Program-made: the position numbers and the translations under genes
Shown here: positions 1 through 8,977 of the stretch, piece by piece
How the letters are laid out: the number at the start of each line of letters is the position of its first letter
How positions within the stretch are numbered: the stretch's first letter is position 1
Notes under the pieces: model-generated
What the model was told of the DNA's origin: nothing
The model's input: only the letters and a program-made list of their open reading frames with translations
Database searches by the model: none
Assembly: GCF_002929705.1 (NCBI RefSeq)
Contig: NZ_PJIN01000011.1
Location: 45,706-109,705 of the forward strand
DNA from: Arthrobacter sp. N199823
GTDB taxonomy: Bacteria > Actinomycetota > Actinomycetes > Actinomycetales > Micrococcaceae
Reading direction: 5' to 3'
DNA: 64,000 bases

Positions 1-1
1 A

Positions 2-1483
2 CACACCCCGACACTGGAAGCTGAGTGGGTCAACGGGACTATGTGCTTGGATACCGGGTGCGTCTTTGGCGGGAAGCTAACTGCGTTGCGTTATCCCGAA
101 AGGGAAGTTGTACAGGTGCCTGCCGAGAAGATGTGGTTCCCACCCGCCAAGCCACTGACTCCTGCACACGCTGCGAAGCAATCTGGCTCTGTGCCTCCTG
201 GGGGAGGCGCTGCCCAGGATCCCGGTGAGCGTACCGACGGCATGCTCAAGATGAGTGACATTCTTGGAAAGCAGACGATCCAAACCAGCATCCATGGACG
301 CGTCAGCATTCGACAAGAGCAAGCAGCCGGCGCACTTGAGGTCATGAGCCGTTGGGCGACGGATCCACGCTGGATGCCATATTTGCCACCCACCATGAGC
401 CCGGTAGCTACATCGAAACTACCTGACCATCTGGAGCATCCAGCTGAGGCCTTTGAGTCGTACAACAAGGTTGGGGTTGAGGCTGTCATCTGCGAAGAGA
501 AGCACATGGGTTCCCGGGCCGTGGTGCTGCTAACTCGCAATCCAGTGAAATTCGATGCACTTCCTGGGTGGCGCGGCACCGTGTACACGAGGACAGGTAG
601 ACCATTCTTTGAACAGAAGACAACTGATGAGTTTCTGAGCCGAATCGATGCCGCGGTGGAAGAGGCTGGTCTCTGGGAGGAGCTGGCAACTGACTGGATC
701 TTGTTGGACGCAGAACTTCTTCCATGGTCATTCAAAGCGGACGATATGATACGTGGCCAGTACGCCGCTGTGGGTGCCAGCGCCACCAGCGGTCTGGATG
801 ACGCCGTAGTAGCCCTAGAGCAGGCACTTGATTCTGGCGCTGACGTTGCTGCGCTACTCCGTAGAATTCGATCCCGTCAAGAGAATGCGGCTGCCTACAT
901 CGCTGCTTATCAAAACTACACCGCACCCACCATTGGACCGGAAGGCGTACAACTTGCTCCTTTTCAAGTGTTGGCATCTGAAGGGGCGGTACATTCTGGG
1001 CGGGACCACACGTGGCATCTTGATCTGGTGGACAAGCTCGTGAAGGCTGACCCGGTACTTATCCGTCCGACCCGACACATCGTGATCAGCACGGGCAGCA
1101 AGGATTCCACCTCTGCAGGAGTGAAGTGGTGGCAGGAACTGACAGCTGATGGTGGTGAGGGGATGGTAGTGAAACCGCTGAAGAACCTTGCGCTTAGGTC
1201 TGGAAAATCTCGCGGCGGCAAAGATCTTGTGCAACCTGGTATTAAGGTTCGGGGACGCGAGTACCTGCGCATGGTCTACGGTCCTGACTACACGGACCCC
1301 CATAACCTGATGAGACTGAAAGACAGAAACCTAGCCCTGAAAAGATCACTGGCGCTACGAGAGTATGCGCTGGGCATCGAGGCATTGGATCGGTTGGTTG
1401 CTGGTGAGCCCCTATGGAGAGTTCATCAGGCAGTCTTTGGGGTGTTGGCGCTGGAGTCAGATCGTGTTGACCCTCGGCTTTGA
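2..1483 (+). CDS. pnkp: Polynucleotide kinase-phosphatase (Pnkp), 3' part: end of phosphatase and RNA ligase domain
   Basis: The frame is open from the first bases of the window, so the 5' part lies outside it; the ATG at 41 is internal. Bacterial Pnkp has kinase, metallophosphatase and ligase domains and, with the methyltransferase Hen1, repairs cleaved RNA. The first residues ([17 protein letters not shown], 53-103) match the end of the Pnkp phosphatase domain. The ligase domain follows, with nucleotidyltransferase motif [11 protein letters not shown]; its lysine codon is at 500-502 and is the expected AMP-accepting residue. Further ligase elements are LLDAELLPW near 705-730 and GGEGMVVKP near 1153-1180. 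The upstream gene, expected to be hen1, cannot be seen. Family assignment is firm; kinase integrity cannot be judged from this window. Confidence 0.88.
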   Translation, partial: HTPTLEAEWVNGTMCLDTGCVFGGKLTALRYPEREVVQVPAEKMWFPPAKPLTPAHAAKQSGSVPPGGGAAQDPGERTDGMLKMSDILGKQTIQTSIHGRVSIRQEQAAGALEVMSRWATDPRWMPYLPPTMSPVATSKLPDHLEHPAEAFESYNKVGVEAVICEEKHMGSRAVVLLTRNPVKFDALPGWRGTVYTRTGRPFFEQKTTDEFLSRIDAAVEEAGLWEELATDWILLDAELLPWSFKADDMIRGQYAAVGASATSGLDDAVVALEQALDSGADVAALLRRIRSRQENAAAYIAAYQNYTAPTIGPEGVQLAPFQVLASEGAVHSGRDHTWHLDLVDKLVKADPVLIRPTRHIVISTGSKDSTSAGVKWWQELTADGGEGMVVKPLKNLALRSGKSRGGKDLVQPGIKVRGREYLRMVYGPDYTDPHNLMRLKDRNLALKRSLALREYALGIEALDRLVAGEPLWRVHQAVFGVLALESDRVDPRL

Positions 1484-1511
1484 TGACCAGAATCTAAGAT
1501 TGATGACCGGA

Positions 1512-1527
1512 TGTTCCACGTGAAACA
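1512..1527. promoter_or_regulatory. parS-like ParB-binding site 1
   Basis: TGTTCCACGTGAAACA fits the widely conserved ParB-binding consensus TGTTNCACGTGAAACA. It lies in the gap between pnkp and the broken HNH gene. A second site lies at 3820-3835. ParB nucleates on such sites, which cluster near oriC, and spreads to organise origin segregation. The match to a 16-bp palindrome is unlikely by chance; ParB binding itself is inferred. Confidence 0.85.
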
Positions 1528-1604
1528 TGAACGAACGAATCGATGTGCTGATGGGGGATAACGTACCAGGGAAGCCCTGCGGGGATCGAGCGGAGGGTCT
1601 GGTG

Positions 1605-3790
1605 CTAGTGTTCCCCTAGATCATCCGAGGTATGTTCAAGTAGATAGTTTTCAACCGCAATCTGCGTGATAATCTCTTCATCCTCATCGCTGGTGAACAT
1701 GCCAGCGGGTGGCTCTAGAAAGTTGTCATCATCCCACTGTTCCACCGACTCGGAGCTGACATGGCGCGGTGCTGTGGCGCTATCCATCTCTAGATGAGAC
1801 TGCATGTACTGAATCCAAAAACAACGCTCGATGAATTTGCGCAGCCACTTGGTGTAGACGGGTGGTTGCCTGTCACTGGGTTTGGGCGGCCAGTACCTGC
1901 CAGATGGCGGGATCCAGGCAATGCTGTTGTCCGTCATGGCAGGTGTCCAGCTCAGCACCTTCACGGCGCTGCGTCCGGGTGACTGATCGCTGCGATACTG
2001 GCCGTCACGAGTCATCTTGTCCTTGAAGTGCTTGAGGAGGTGGTGGCGTCGGCATTAGTGAATAGAGGTTGCCGACGTTGGTCCGCCCGCCACTGACAAA
2101 CCTCATGATGTGGTCCACATCGGAGGAACAAGCCCTGGCATTGCTGCCAGGGAACTGGCAGTATTCAGCGCGAATACGCAGCATGGTCCGCATGGCCTGA
2201 GTGACCCTGTAATGCTGCGGAGCGCTGTCCAGTGGCTGGTTGGTGATGGGATCCACCAGTATCCGGTAGATGCTTGAGGATTCGGACATCGGATTCACAG
2301 CAACTTCCATGCTGAAAGGTCCGGAGCCTTCCAGCCAAACAGGCTCATTGGTGGCACCCAGCATGGGGTACCTAGGAACTAGGAGCACATGAGTCACTTG
2401 TGGCATGGGTGGCCACGCAGGGTCTGTTCCGTTCGCTTCAGGCCCAGTGGCCCCTTTGGAAGGTGGGGCCGAGGTGAAGTGTGGCGGACTAGCAGCTGGA
2501 TGCCAGTCGGGATGGTTCCGAATATCAGGGTCTTTGAACCAAGAATCTTGGTAGTTCGGATCGTCAAAGACAGAGATTTCTTCTGCCGACAGGCGGTACC
2601 AGCCCTGATCAGTGTCTGGAATTGGGCCATCATGAGCGGGTGGGGACTCTGCATCGTTGCGCAAATTCTTTGGGTCGTTGCGCGTGCGGGCCAGCTCTGC
2701 CATTCCCGCCATCATCCGGCTGAACCTGCTGCCTTGAAGTTTTTGGCGACAAAGTATTGGTAGCTGCGTCAGCGTCCGGTCTTCATGGGGACCCTGTGCA
2801 GCTTGAGTTGTGAAGGTGCATTGATCCCAGAGTCCTTCGACTGTTGGAGCTGGCGCATACAAGTTGAGCCACGACATGCCATCGTGTCCTTGGGTGACTC
2901 GCAGGTAACGGCAGGCTGAGAATCGTCGGGTCCTGGCGGGGATGCTCTCGGGGTAGCTGCGTTCGCACAAGCGTCGCGTATTTTTCTCGGAAGCCGGGCA
3001 GCGTGGGCGTAGCTGCCTTGCCCGGAAGAGCCAGTTAGGGCCTGAATTGTCTCCACCGGTAGTCAGGTAGCACGTTGGTCTCATCGGTAATGATCGCTGT
3101 GTGGTCCCAAGCCAGCCAGCCGTCGCTCATAGCGGCCAACGTTGCGGGCGGGCGATTGACCAGCGTGGTGGCGTAGTCCATGGATCGATCAGCCATGCCC
3201 TCGGGGAGGTTGAGAATGCTAATAAGTCCTGCTCGTACCCTAGCCATATGTGGTCGATGCTGCCATGAACCTAGTGTCAATACATTTGCTTCGAAGCGTG
3301 TAGCAGCCTGTAAGTGATTGATGAGAACGACGGCTAAGGCGGCGCACTGGTTCTGATGCTTCCTTAAAGCGGCTGCTGCGTCGATGCACGTGTCCATCAG
3401 CAACCGTGCCGCTTCCAGCTGAGACTTCGACAGGGGATGGGTGTGATCTGTGGAGGCCAAAGGAAAGTGGGTAGGAGCTCCAGGAGAAGCAGCGCACGAC
3501 GTTGCATCATCAAGACCAGACCCGTCATGGGACGTCCTGACGGGTGCCGAACGTTCGGGCTGTGCGGTGCCGGAATCAGTTTTTGGAGTATAGAAATCAT
3601 CGGGAAAGTGAAACGGTGGGAGCGTTCGCATCGCGGTAACGTCAACACCGAACGATCCGATGGAGGGAAGGGCTAATACAGCAATCAGCTCCGCCACACT
3701 CAATGTGGTGGATGAGCCATTCCGAGCAACCGGGAAATTCGATGAACTGCCGCCGTCCTCCACAAGAGGGTTGGTCGCTGTGGAGAGCAT
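1605..3790 (-). pseudogene. DUF222/HNH endonuclease (13E12 type), broken by two frameshifts
   Basis: Three overlapping frames read as one DUF222-HNH protein of about 725 residues. The N-terminal piece starts at 3790 and ends near 3035, breaking in a segment around VLPDYRW. The middle piece picks up in another frame with GPNWLFRARQLRP and carries the DUF222 stretch DGMSWLNLYAPAP. It reaches the HNH core DVDHI..NLYSL near 2060, then ends out of frame. A one-base shift there restores CRRHHLLKHFKDK, the second half of the HNH motif, and the C-terminal acidic tail down to 1605. The first zinc-type cysteine of the usual FPGC segment is Ser (FPGSN), which also suggests decay. It lies between the two parS sites. 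Intact homologues occur in many actinobacterial genomes, often in several copies. Sequencing error at two sites is the main alternative. Confidence 0.78.
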
Positions 3791-3819
3791 AAATCCACGA
3801 GTGCCTATGAATGGCAGAA

Positions 3820-3835
3820 AGTTTCACGTGAAACT
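3820..3835. promoter_or_regulatory. parS-like ParB-binding site 2
   Basis: The core GTTTCACGTGAAAC (3821-3834) is a perfect 14-bp palindrome identical to the parS core; the outermost pair is A/T, giving AGTTTCACGTGAAACT. It lies just upstream of the broken HNH gene and about 2.3 kb from site 1. Binding by ParB is inferred from sequence. Confidence 0.85.
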
Positions 3836-4005
3836 TCGCCATCATACAAAATGAGGCAACATTTAGGCCCATGAGGAGCCGAATTCGGGAAAGATGAAAG
3901 CACTTTTTGAGGCTTAGGATCAATCTGGGGAAAGGCTGTTCCGGGGGTCTGCGCAGGCTGAAAGCCGTCCTGGCCTGAAATCGGAATTGCCCTAAATCAG
4001 TTCAG

Positions 4006-4054
4006 GCTTAAAAGGGTAGGAGCCGGACAATGTCCGGCTCCTACCCTTTTAAGC
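4006..4054. terminator. Perfect hairpin downstream of trxA
   Basis: The 23-nt arms at 4006-4028 and 4032-4054 are perfectly complementary around a 3-nt loop. The outer stem is A/T-rich (GCTTAAAAGGG), so a U-rich tract appears on either strand. It lies 30 bp beyond the trxA stop codon, as expected for the terminator of the leftward trxB-trxA unit. Confidence 0.85.
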
Positions 4055-4083
4055 TGTTTGCAAGAACTGCTGCAGACCAAGGC

Positions 4084-4410
4084 CTACTTTAGGAAATCTG
4101 CAAATTCCTTCTCGAAGTACTGCTTGGGGCGGGCGCCAATAACAGTTTCCTTGACCTCGCCACCTTGGAACATGTACACGGCGGGAATGGAAGTGATTCC
4201 GTACTTGGCGGCGATGGCGGGGTTCGCATCCACATCCACCTTCACAACTTCGACCTTATCCGAGTACTCAACGGACATTTCATCCAGAATGGGACCCAGC
4301 TTGCGGCAGGGGCCACACCATTCGGCCCAGAAGTCCACAATGACGGGCTTTTCTGAATTCAGTACTACATCTGCAAATGTTGCATCAGTTGCGCTCTTGG
4401 CGTTGCTCAT
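4084..4410 (-). CDS. trxA: Thioredoxin
   Basis: A 108-residue single-domain thioredoxin, the usual length. It carries the active site WCGPC (Cys32 and Cys35) after the strand KPVIVDFWAEW, and the cis-proline in TSIPAVYMF (Pro76) that shapes the substrate groove. It is a cytoplasmic dithiol reductant, recycled by the thioredoxin reductase encoded just upstream (16 bp gap), so the two genes are probably co-transcribed leftward. The strong hairpin at 4006-4054 ends the unit. Nothing unusual. Confidence 0.97.
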   Translation of the reverse strand: MSNAKSATDATFADVVLNSEKPVIVDFWAEWCGPCRKLGPILDEMSVEYSDKVEVVKVDVDANPAIAAKYGITSIPAVYMFQGGEVKETVIGARPKQYFEKEFADFLK

Positions 4411-4426
4411 TGGAATCTGCTTTCTC

Positions 4427-5383
4427 TTAGGAGTTCTGATCGGCCAGGTAGTGTTCTACGTCAAGCGCTGCAACACAACCTGAACCGGCAGCCGTGATGG
4501 CTTGGCGATACGTGGGGTCTACTACGTCTCCAGCGGCAAAGACGCCCTTGATGTTGGTCTTGGAGGTGCGACCCTCGACGGCGATGGTTCCGGCGGCAGT
4601 CAGGTCCAGGACACCCTTGACAAGGTCAACGCGAGGATCGTTGCCTATGGCAACGAAAATTCCAGTTACGGCCAATTCGCTCTGCTCGCCGGTGACGAGG
4701 TTGTTCAAGCGGGCACCTGTCACCTTGGAGTCGCCGTCAATGCCAACAACTTCCGAGTTCCAGATGAACGTGATCTTCGGGTGGTTCAAGGCGCGCTCAG
4801 CCATGATCTTGGACGCGCGCAGGGAATCGCGGCGGTGAACAACCGTGACGGAATCGGCAAACTTGGTCAGGAAGATGGCTTCTTCCATGGCGGAATCGCC
4901 GCCGCCGATAACGGCAATGTTCTGGCCCTTGAAGAAGAAACCGTCGCAAGTGGCACAGGAGCTAACGCCGTGACCGACCAAGCGCTTTTCACCTTCAACA
5001 CCAAGCTCTCGGTAGGCCGAGCCCGTGGAGATGATGACGGCCCGAGCCTTGAATTCATGGCCATCGGCAAGGGTCACAGTCTTGATGGCACCTTCGAGCT
5101 CAACGGAAGTGACGTCGTCGTACATCACCTCGGTGCCGAACTTCTCAGCCTGCTGGCCGAGGTTTTCCATGAGGTCAGGTCCCATGATGCCATCAGGGAA
5201 GCCGGGGAAGTTCTCCACCTCGGTGGTGTTCATCAGCTCGCCTCCTGCAGTCACTGAACCGGCGATCATGAGCGGCTTGAGATCGGCTCGGGCAGTGTAA
5301 ATCGCCGCCGTGTAGCCTGCCGGTCCGGAACCGACAATGATGACGTCGCGAATTTCGCTGGCGGGGGTAACTTCAGTGCTCAC
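4427..5383 (-). CDS. trxB: Thioredoxin-disulfide reductase
   Basis: An FAD- and NADPH-dependent flavoprotein that reduces thioredoxin. Counting from the chosen start (318 residues), the FAD-binding GSGPAG is at 18-23, the redox pair CATC at 143-146 and the NADPH-binding GGGDSA at 160-165. VVHRRD and the C-terminal GVFAAGDV motif are also present. I chose the GTG at 5383 because AGGAAGAGGA stands about 10 bases before it and the usual family length results. An ATG at 5422 would add 13 residues (MRFHSLKEEEHSP) unlike any family N-terminus. It precedes trxA. Confidence 0.95.
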   Translation of the reverse strand: MSTEVTPASEIRDVIIVGSGPAGYTAAIYTARADLKPLMIAGSVTAGGELMNTTEVENFPGFPDGIMGPDLMENLGQQAEKFGTEVMYDDVTSVELEGAIKTVTLADGHEFKARAVIISTGSAYRELGVEGEKRLVGHGVSSCATCDGFFFKGQNIAVIGGGDSAMEEAIFLTKFADSVTVVHRRDSLRASKIMAERALNHPKITFIWNSEVVGIDGDSKVTGARLNNLVTGEQSELAVTGIFVAIGNDPRVDLVKGVLDLTAAGTIAVEGRTSKTNIKGVFAAGDVVDPTYRQAITAAGSGCVAALDVEHYLADQNS

Positions 5384-5450
5384 GGGTGAGTGTTCCTCTT
5401 CCTTCAATGAATGGAACCGCACCCTGGCGGCCCAATGGCTCCTTCGCTAT

Positions 5451-5495
5451 CCACAACCGGTGCAGGGACACGGTTATTCCATGCACCGGTTGTGG
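5451..5495. terminator. Hairpin between the murJ unit and trxB
   Basis: The 14-nt arms CCACAACCGGTGCA (5451-5464) and TGCACCGGTTGTGG (5482-5495) are perfectly complementary with a 17-nt loop. It lies 16 bp past the stop of the upstream leftward gene. There is no clear U tract, so it may be a terminator or an RNA-processing hairpin. Confidence 0.6.
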
Positions 5496-5511
5496 AAGGC
5501 TCGAAAGCGGG

Positions 5512-6945
5512 TTACTTGATGCTAATTTCGGTGATTTTCAATCCGAAGGGGTAGGTGACGAACGGCTGCAGCCTGGGCAGTTCCGTGAAGTTGATGATCA
5601 CGTACTTTGCGGTGGCACCGGGAGCTGCCGTGAGCGTGAATTCAGGGGCGCTGAATGAGCCGCTACCAATCTTCTTTGCGCCCTGCAGATCCGGCTTGCT
5701 GTTGGTCAGAATGTTGAACTGGCCACCCGTGCCGGCCAACTGGTTGATGGTTACTGAGCTGATGGTTGACTCAGCCTGCAATTCGACCACTAGGTTGATG
5801 CTGTCAGTCTGGTCTGCAAACGGGGCACTGGAGAACTCAACGGTAGGCCAATACGTGGCGATGTTGCCGTCGATGGCGTTCTTCAGGCGCGGGAAGAACG
5901 CCTCACCATAGTTCGGTGCACCCGGTGCATAGACAGTAATGTCAGTGAGATCCTTGATGACAGGGGCCACGACAACTGGCTTCGGAGCCTCTGTGGTGGG
6001 TGCCTCGGACTCCGCGGGCGGCGGCGCGGCCGTGGTGGTTACGCCAGCCTGTGTGTCCTGGTTTGGGAACAAGCCGGTGATGTGGGTAATAGCGAAAATG
6101 AGCGCACCAATGAGCAGGACGCTGACAATGGCACCTGTTAGCCAACGGCCGCTAACCCGAGGAGCGTTGCGCTCGTCATCTTCATCATCGTCTAAGAAAT
6201 CGTCGCCCTGCTCGTAGTCATCGTCGGCCTCAAGCAGTTCCGCAGGGAAGGTGTTCGGTCGCCGCGATTCGACCAGGCTTTCCTCGTGGTCATCGTTGAT
6301 GAAAGCGTAGTCATCCTCATCCCACAAAGTGACCTTAGCAACGGGTGGGACAGCTGCCGAGGCGGGAGGAACGACGGCGGCACCCGCCACCGCTGCTGCA
6401 GCCACTGCCGCTGTGGGAGCCACTGCGGGGGTTTCACGAGGGGGCGTGGCTGGTTGCTGCGAAACCGGCGGGACGCTCTGCTGTGAAACGCCGGGCAGAG
6501 GATGGCCAGGTGTCAGCGGAGAGTTGTCTTCGTAAACGTAGGCGTTTTTGATCGGGGCCGCGTCGCGGGCCTTGCCAAAAATTTCCGTGCCGAGGGTATC
6601 GGTGAAGAAGGGCTCCTGATAGACCTCTTTTGCTGGTTCCGTGGGAACCACCAGATCCAGCAGATCCGCCGGGGAGGTTCGGGCAGCAATCAGGTATGTG
6701 GCGTTGTCCTGTACCCCAAGGTCCAAAATGGAAACATTGGAGACCCTGGCACCGGTGGCAACTTCCCTGGCGCTCTGCGTCAGGGAAGGTGAATTCTCAA
6801 CGGCAGCCACCAGGATACTGACGGGGCGGTTGAGGACCTGATCGAGGCCATCGAGGATAATATCGTTCTCGGCTGAGGCCAAGATGCGGCCGGTCACTTT
6901 GTAGCGGCCACCAAGGATGGAGCCCACATCAATAGGTTGTGGCAC
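5512..6945 (-). CDS. MurJ-partner membrane protein with a kinase-like N-lobe and extracellular discoidin-like domain
   Basis: 477 residues from the GTG at 6945, which follows AAGGAGG by 5 bases; an ATG at 7032 would add 29 implausible residues. Residues about 5-100 resemble only the N-lobe of a serine/threonine kinase (LGGRYKVTGRI, then VLNRPVSILVA in place of the VAVK strand). No HRD or DFG motif follows. Next come a Pro/Ala-rich stretch, a very acidic segment (DDDYEQGDDFLDDDEDD), one membrane segment near 290-310, and an outer domain that ends like F5/8-type carbohydrate-binding domains. In Mycobacterium tuberculosis MviN (Rv3910) a pseudokinase and a similar outer domain are fused to MurJ; here the partner is a separate gene 133 bp after murJ. 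A role in controlling lipid II export is inferred. Databases may list such proteins as ABC substrate-binding. Confidence 0.72.
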   Translation of the reverse strand: MPQPIDVGSILGGRYKVTGRILASAENDIILDGLDQVLNRPVSILVAAVENSPSLTQSAREVATGARVSNVSILDLGVQDNATYLIAARTSPADLLDLVVPTEPAKEVYQEPFFTDTLGTEIFGKARDAAPIKNAYVYEDNSPLTPGHPLPGVSQQSVPPVSQQPATPPRETPAVAPTAAVAAAAVAGAAVVPPASAAVPPVAKVTLWDEDDYAFINDDHEESLVESRRPNTFPAELLEADDDYEQGDDFLDDDEDDERNAPRVSGRWLTGAIVSVLLIGALIFAITHITGLFPNQDTQAGVTTTAAPPPAESEAPTTEAPKPVVVAPVIKDLTDITVYAPGAPNYGEAFFPRLKNAIDGNIATYWPTVEFSSAPFADQTDSINLVVELQAESTISSVTINQLAGTGGQFNILTNSKPDLQGAKKIGSGSFSAPEFTLTAAPGATAKYVIINFTELPRLQPFVTYPFGLKITEISIK

Positions 6946-7078
6946 CAAATCCTCCTTATTACAAACACGGTGGCAAGTGCTAATTGAAAACACGAGCCAT
7001 ATTCTGACTGATTCTATCGGAAAACACTTCAAGTTCCGTGGTTGGGGCCTTGTATTGCCCCTGCCGTCGGAGAATGTC

Positions 7079-8896
7079 CTATTTGCCCGGGAGTTTACCC
7101 GGGAGCCGGGTGCGGACTTTCTTGATGAGCGGATTCAAGAGGGCATCAACTTCATCTACGCGGAGCTGCTTCAAAACGAGCACATAAACCACAGCCATCA
7201 CGGTTCCTACCACAGCCAAGGTAGCCAGTGAGGCTGGAATGGACGTCCACATGAAGCCACCCTGTGTGGAACTACCAAAGAGCCGCAGCACCAGTTCTCC
7301 GACAATCCCAGAGACCAGGGCAGCGGCAAGGAAGCGCATATGGGCGCGCATGATCAGGCCGCGGCCGTAATCGCCAATCTTTGCCTTCAGCAAATTGTGG
7401 CTAACAATAGGGCCCACCAGATTGCTTACCGTGTAACTGAGCGCCAAGCCGTAGATGATCCATTGGGGCGGCAATTGGCCGGCCATCAAAGCACAGCCCA
7501 GAATTACAACCACGGCAATGCACTGCAGAATAAAAGGTGTCTTGGCGTTTTCCTGGGAGTAGAACACCCGGTTCAGTATGAAGTTAATACTGAAGAATGG
7601 CGCGCCAACAGCCAAAATTGCCAGGGTGATGGCAACCTGGCGACCCTGGACTTCTTGGTTTCCACTGAACAGCATTCCCAACGGCCCGGATAGCACCAGC
7701 AGTGCCATGGAGGTAAACACCGTGGCCATGCCGGTGGTACGCAGTGCGCTGGACAGCGAAGAGCGCAGGGCGGGGAGGTCCTTGTTGGCGGCAGCATGAG
7801 CCATTGCCGTAAACATCACCGTGGCGATGGACAGGGCAATGGTGGAGTGCGGCATGATGTACAACTCAGTGGCGCGGTTCAGGATAAGAATGCCCGGTAA
7901 GGCGCTCGAGGGTGCTGAAGAATCGTCCCCGCCGGTGGGAATGGTGGCAATACGCATGATCACGAGGAAACTCAGGTTGCCAATGATCATTGTGCCCATG
8001 GTCCACGTAGCGATCTTGGCCGTGGCACCTAGCCCGGTGCCTTTCAAAGAGAACTTGGGGCGCAGGTTCAAGCCAAGTCGGTGCACAGGAATCAGTAGGA
8101 TCACGGATTGCACAATGATGCCAAGAGTGGCCGTTCCGGCAAGCATCCATGACTGCCCCAGGGTCCAGTTCTCCGCAGTGTGCGGATGGACGCGGGCGCT
8201 GCCAGCCACAAAAATGAAGACGAGCAGGCCCGCAATGGCAACCACGTTGTTGAGGACGGGTGCCCAGGCGTAGGCCTTGAAGGAGTTGTGCGCGTTCAGT
8301 ACTTGTCCCAAGAGCGAGAACAGCCCGTAGAAGAAGATTTGCGGCAGGAGGAACAAGCCGAAGGTAATGGCCAATTCCAGTTGATTGCCCTTGAAGGACG
8401 TGGCTGCGCCCATGATGGGCACCACTAGCAGCATGACAACGGCTGTCAGCCCCAGCAACCCCAAAACTCCCAATGTGAGCAGGCGGGAGATGAAATCGCT
8501 GCCCTTGTCTGGCTGTTTGCTGGCCTTGGCGATCTGCGGGATCAACACGGCATTGAACACCCCGCCGGCAAGCATGAGGAAGATGAGGTTGGGCATGTAG
8601 TTGGCGGCTTCGAAGATGTCACCCACTACGGTGCCAGCCACGGCAATGCTCAGGATCATGCCCTTGATGAACCCCAGAATGCGCGAGGCCAGGGTGCCCA
8701 CAGCCATGTTGGCGCTGGAGCGGGCCGCCGAAGCGCTCATGCGTCCCGCACTCGCTGCGGGCGCGCTGTTCTGAACAGGAGTTCTCCCCGTAGCAGGTGT
8801 CTTGGTACGCGCGCCGACGGGGGCAGGCACGCGCGGGGCGGCAACGGGTTTAGGCGGGATGTTAACCCGTTCGACATTTGACATCGCTACCATCAT
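7079..8896 (-). CDS. murJ: Lipid II flippase MurJ (MviN)
   Basis: A 605-residue polytopic protein of the MATE-like MOP superfamily that moves lipid II across the membrane for peptidoglycan synthesis. The first 60 residues are a Pro/Ala-rich cytoplasmic extension. The family core begins near GTLASRILGFIKGMIL and continues with DIFEAANYMPNLIF and the GGVFNAVLIPQIA segment. About fourteen membrane segments follow, and the C-terminus is basic. The start is uncertain: ATG codons at 8896, 8893 and 8884 are in frame and none has a strong ribosome site. The gene runs in the same direction as the kinase-like partner and trxBA. The fused pseudokinase of mycobacterial MviN is absent here and is encoded separately downstream. 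Confidence 0.93.
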   Translation of the reverse strand: MMVAMSNVERVNIPPKPVAAPRVPAPVGARTKTPATGRTPVQNSAPAASAGRMSASAARSSANMAVGTLASRILGFIKGMILSIAVAGTVVGDIFEAANYMPNLIFLMLAGGVFNAVLIPQIAKASKQPDKGSDFISRLLTLGVLGLLGLTAVVMLLVVPIMGAATSFKGNQLELAITFGLFLLPQIFFYGLFSLLGQVLNAHNSFKAYAWAPVLNNVVAIAGLLVFIFVAGSARVHPHTAENWTLGQSWMLAGTATLGIIVQSVILLIPVHRLGLNLRPKFSLKGTGLGATAKIATWTMGTMIIGNLSFLVIMRIATIPTGGDDSSAPSSALPGILILNRATELYIMPHSTIALSIATVMFTAMAHAAANKDLPALRSSLSSALRTTGMATVFTSMALLVLSGPLGMLFSGNQEVQGRQVAITLAILAVGAPFFSINFILNRVFYSQENAKTPFILQCIAVVVILGCALMAGQLPPQWIIYGLALSYTVSNLVGPIVSHNLLKAKIGDYGRGLIMRAHMRFLAAALVSGIVGELVLRLFGSSTQGGFMWTSIPASLATLAVVGTVMAVVYVLVLKQLRVDEVDALLNPLIKKVRTRLPGKLPGK

Positions 8897-8977
8897 CTCA
8901 CTGCAGGCTTAGGGTGTGCTGACAGCGGTGCTACAGGGGTCCATGGTGGGAGACATAGGAAAACCGTTGATGGCCAG

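Noticed and set aside
4502-5257. A 251-codon rightward open frame opposite trxB
   Set aside because: It lies fully antisense to a clear thioredoxin reductase, shows no domain, and is a by-product of GC-rich codon bias.
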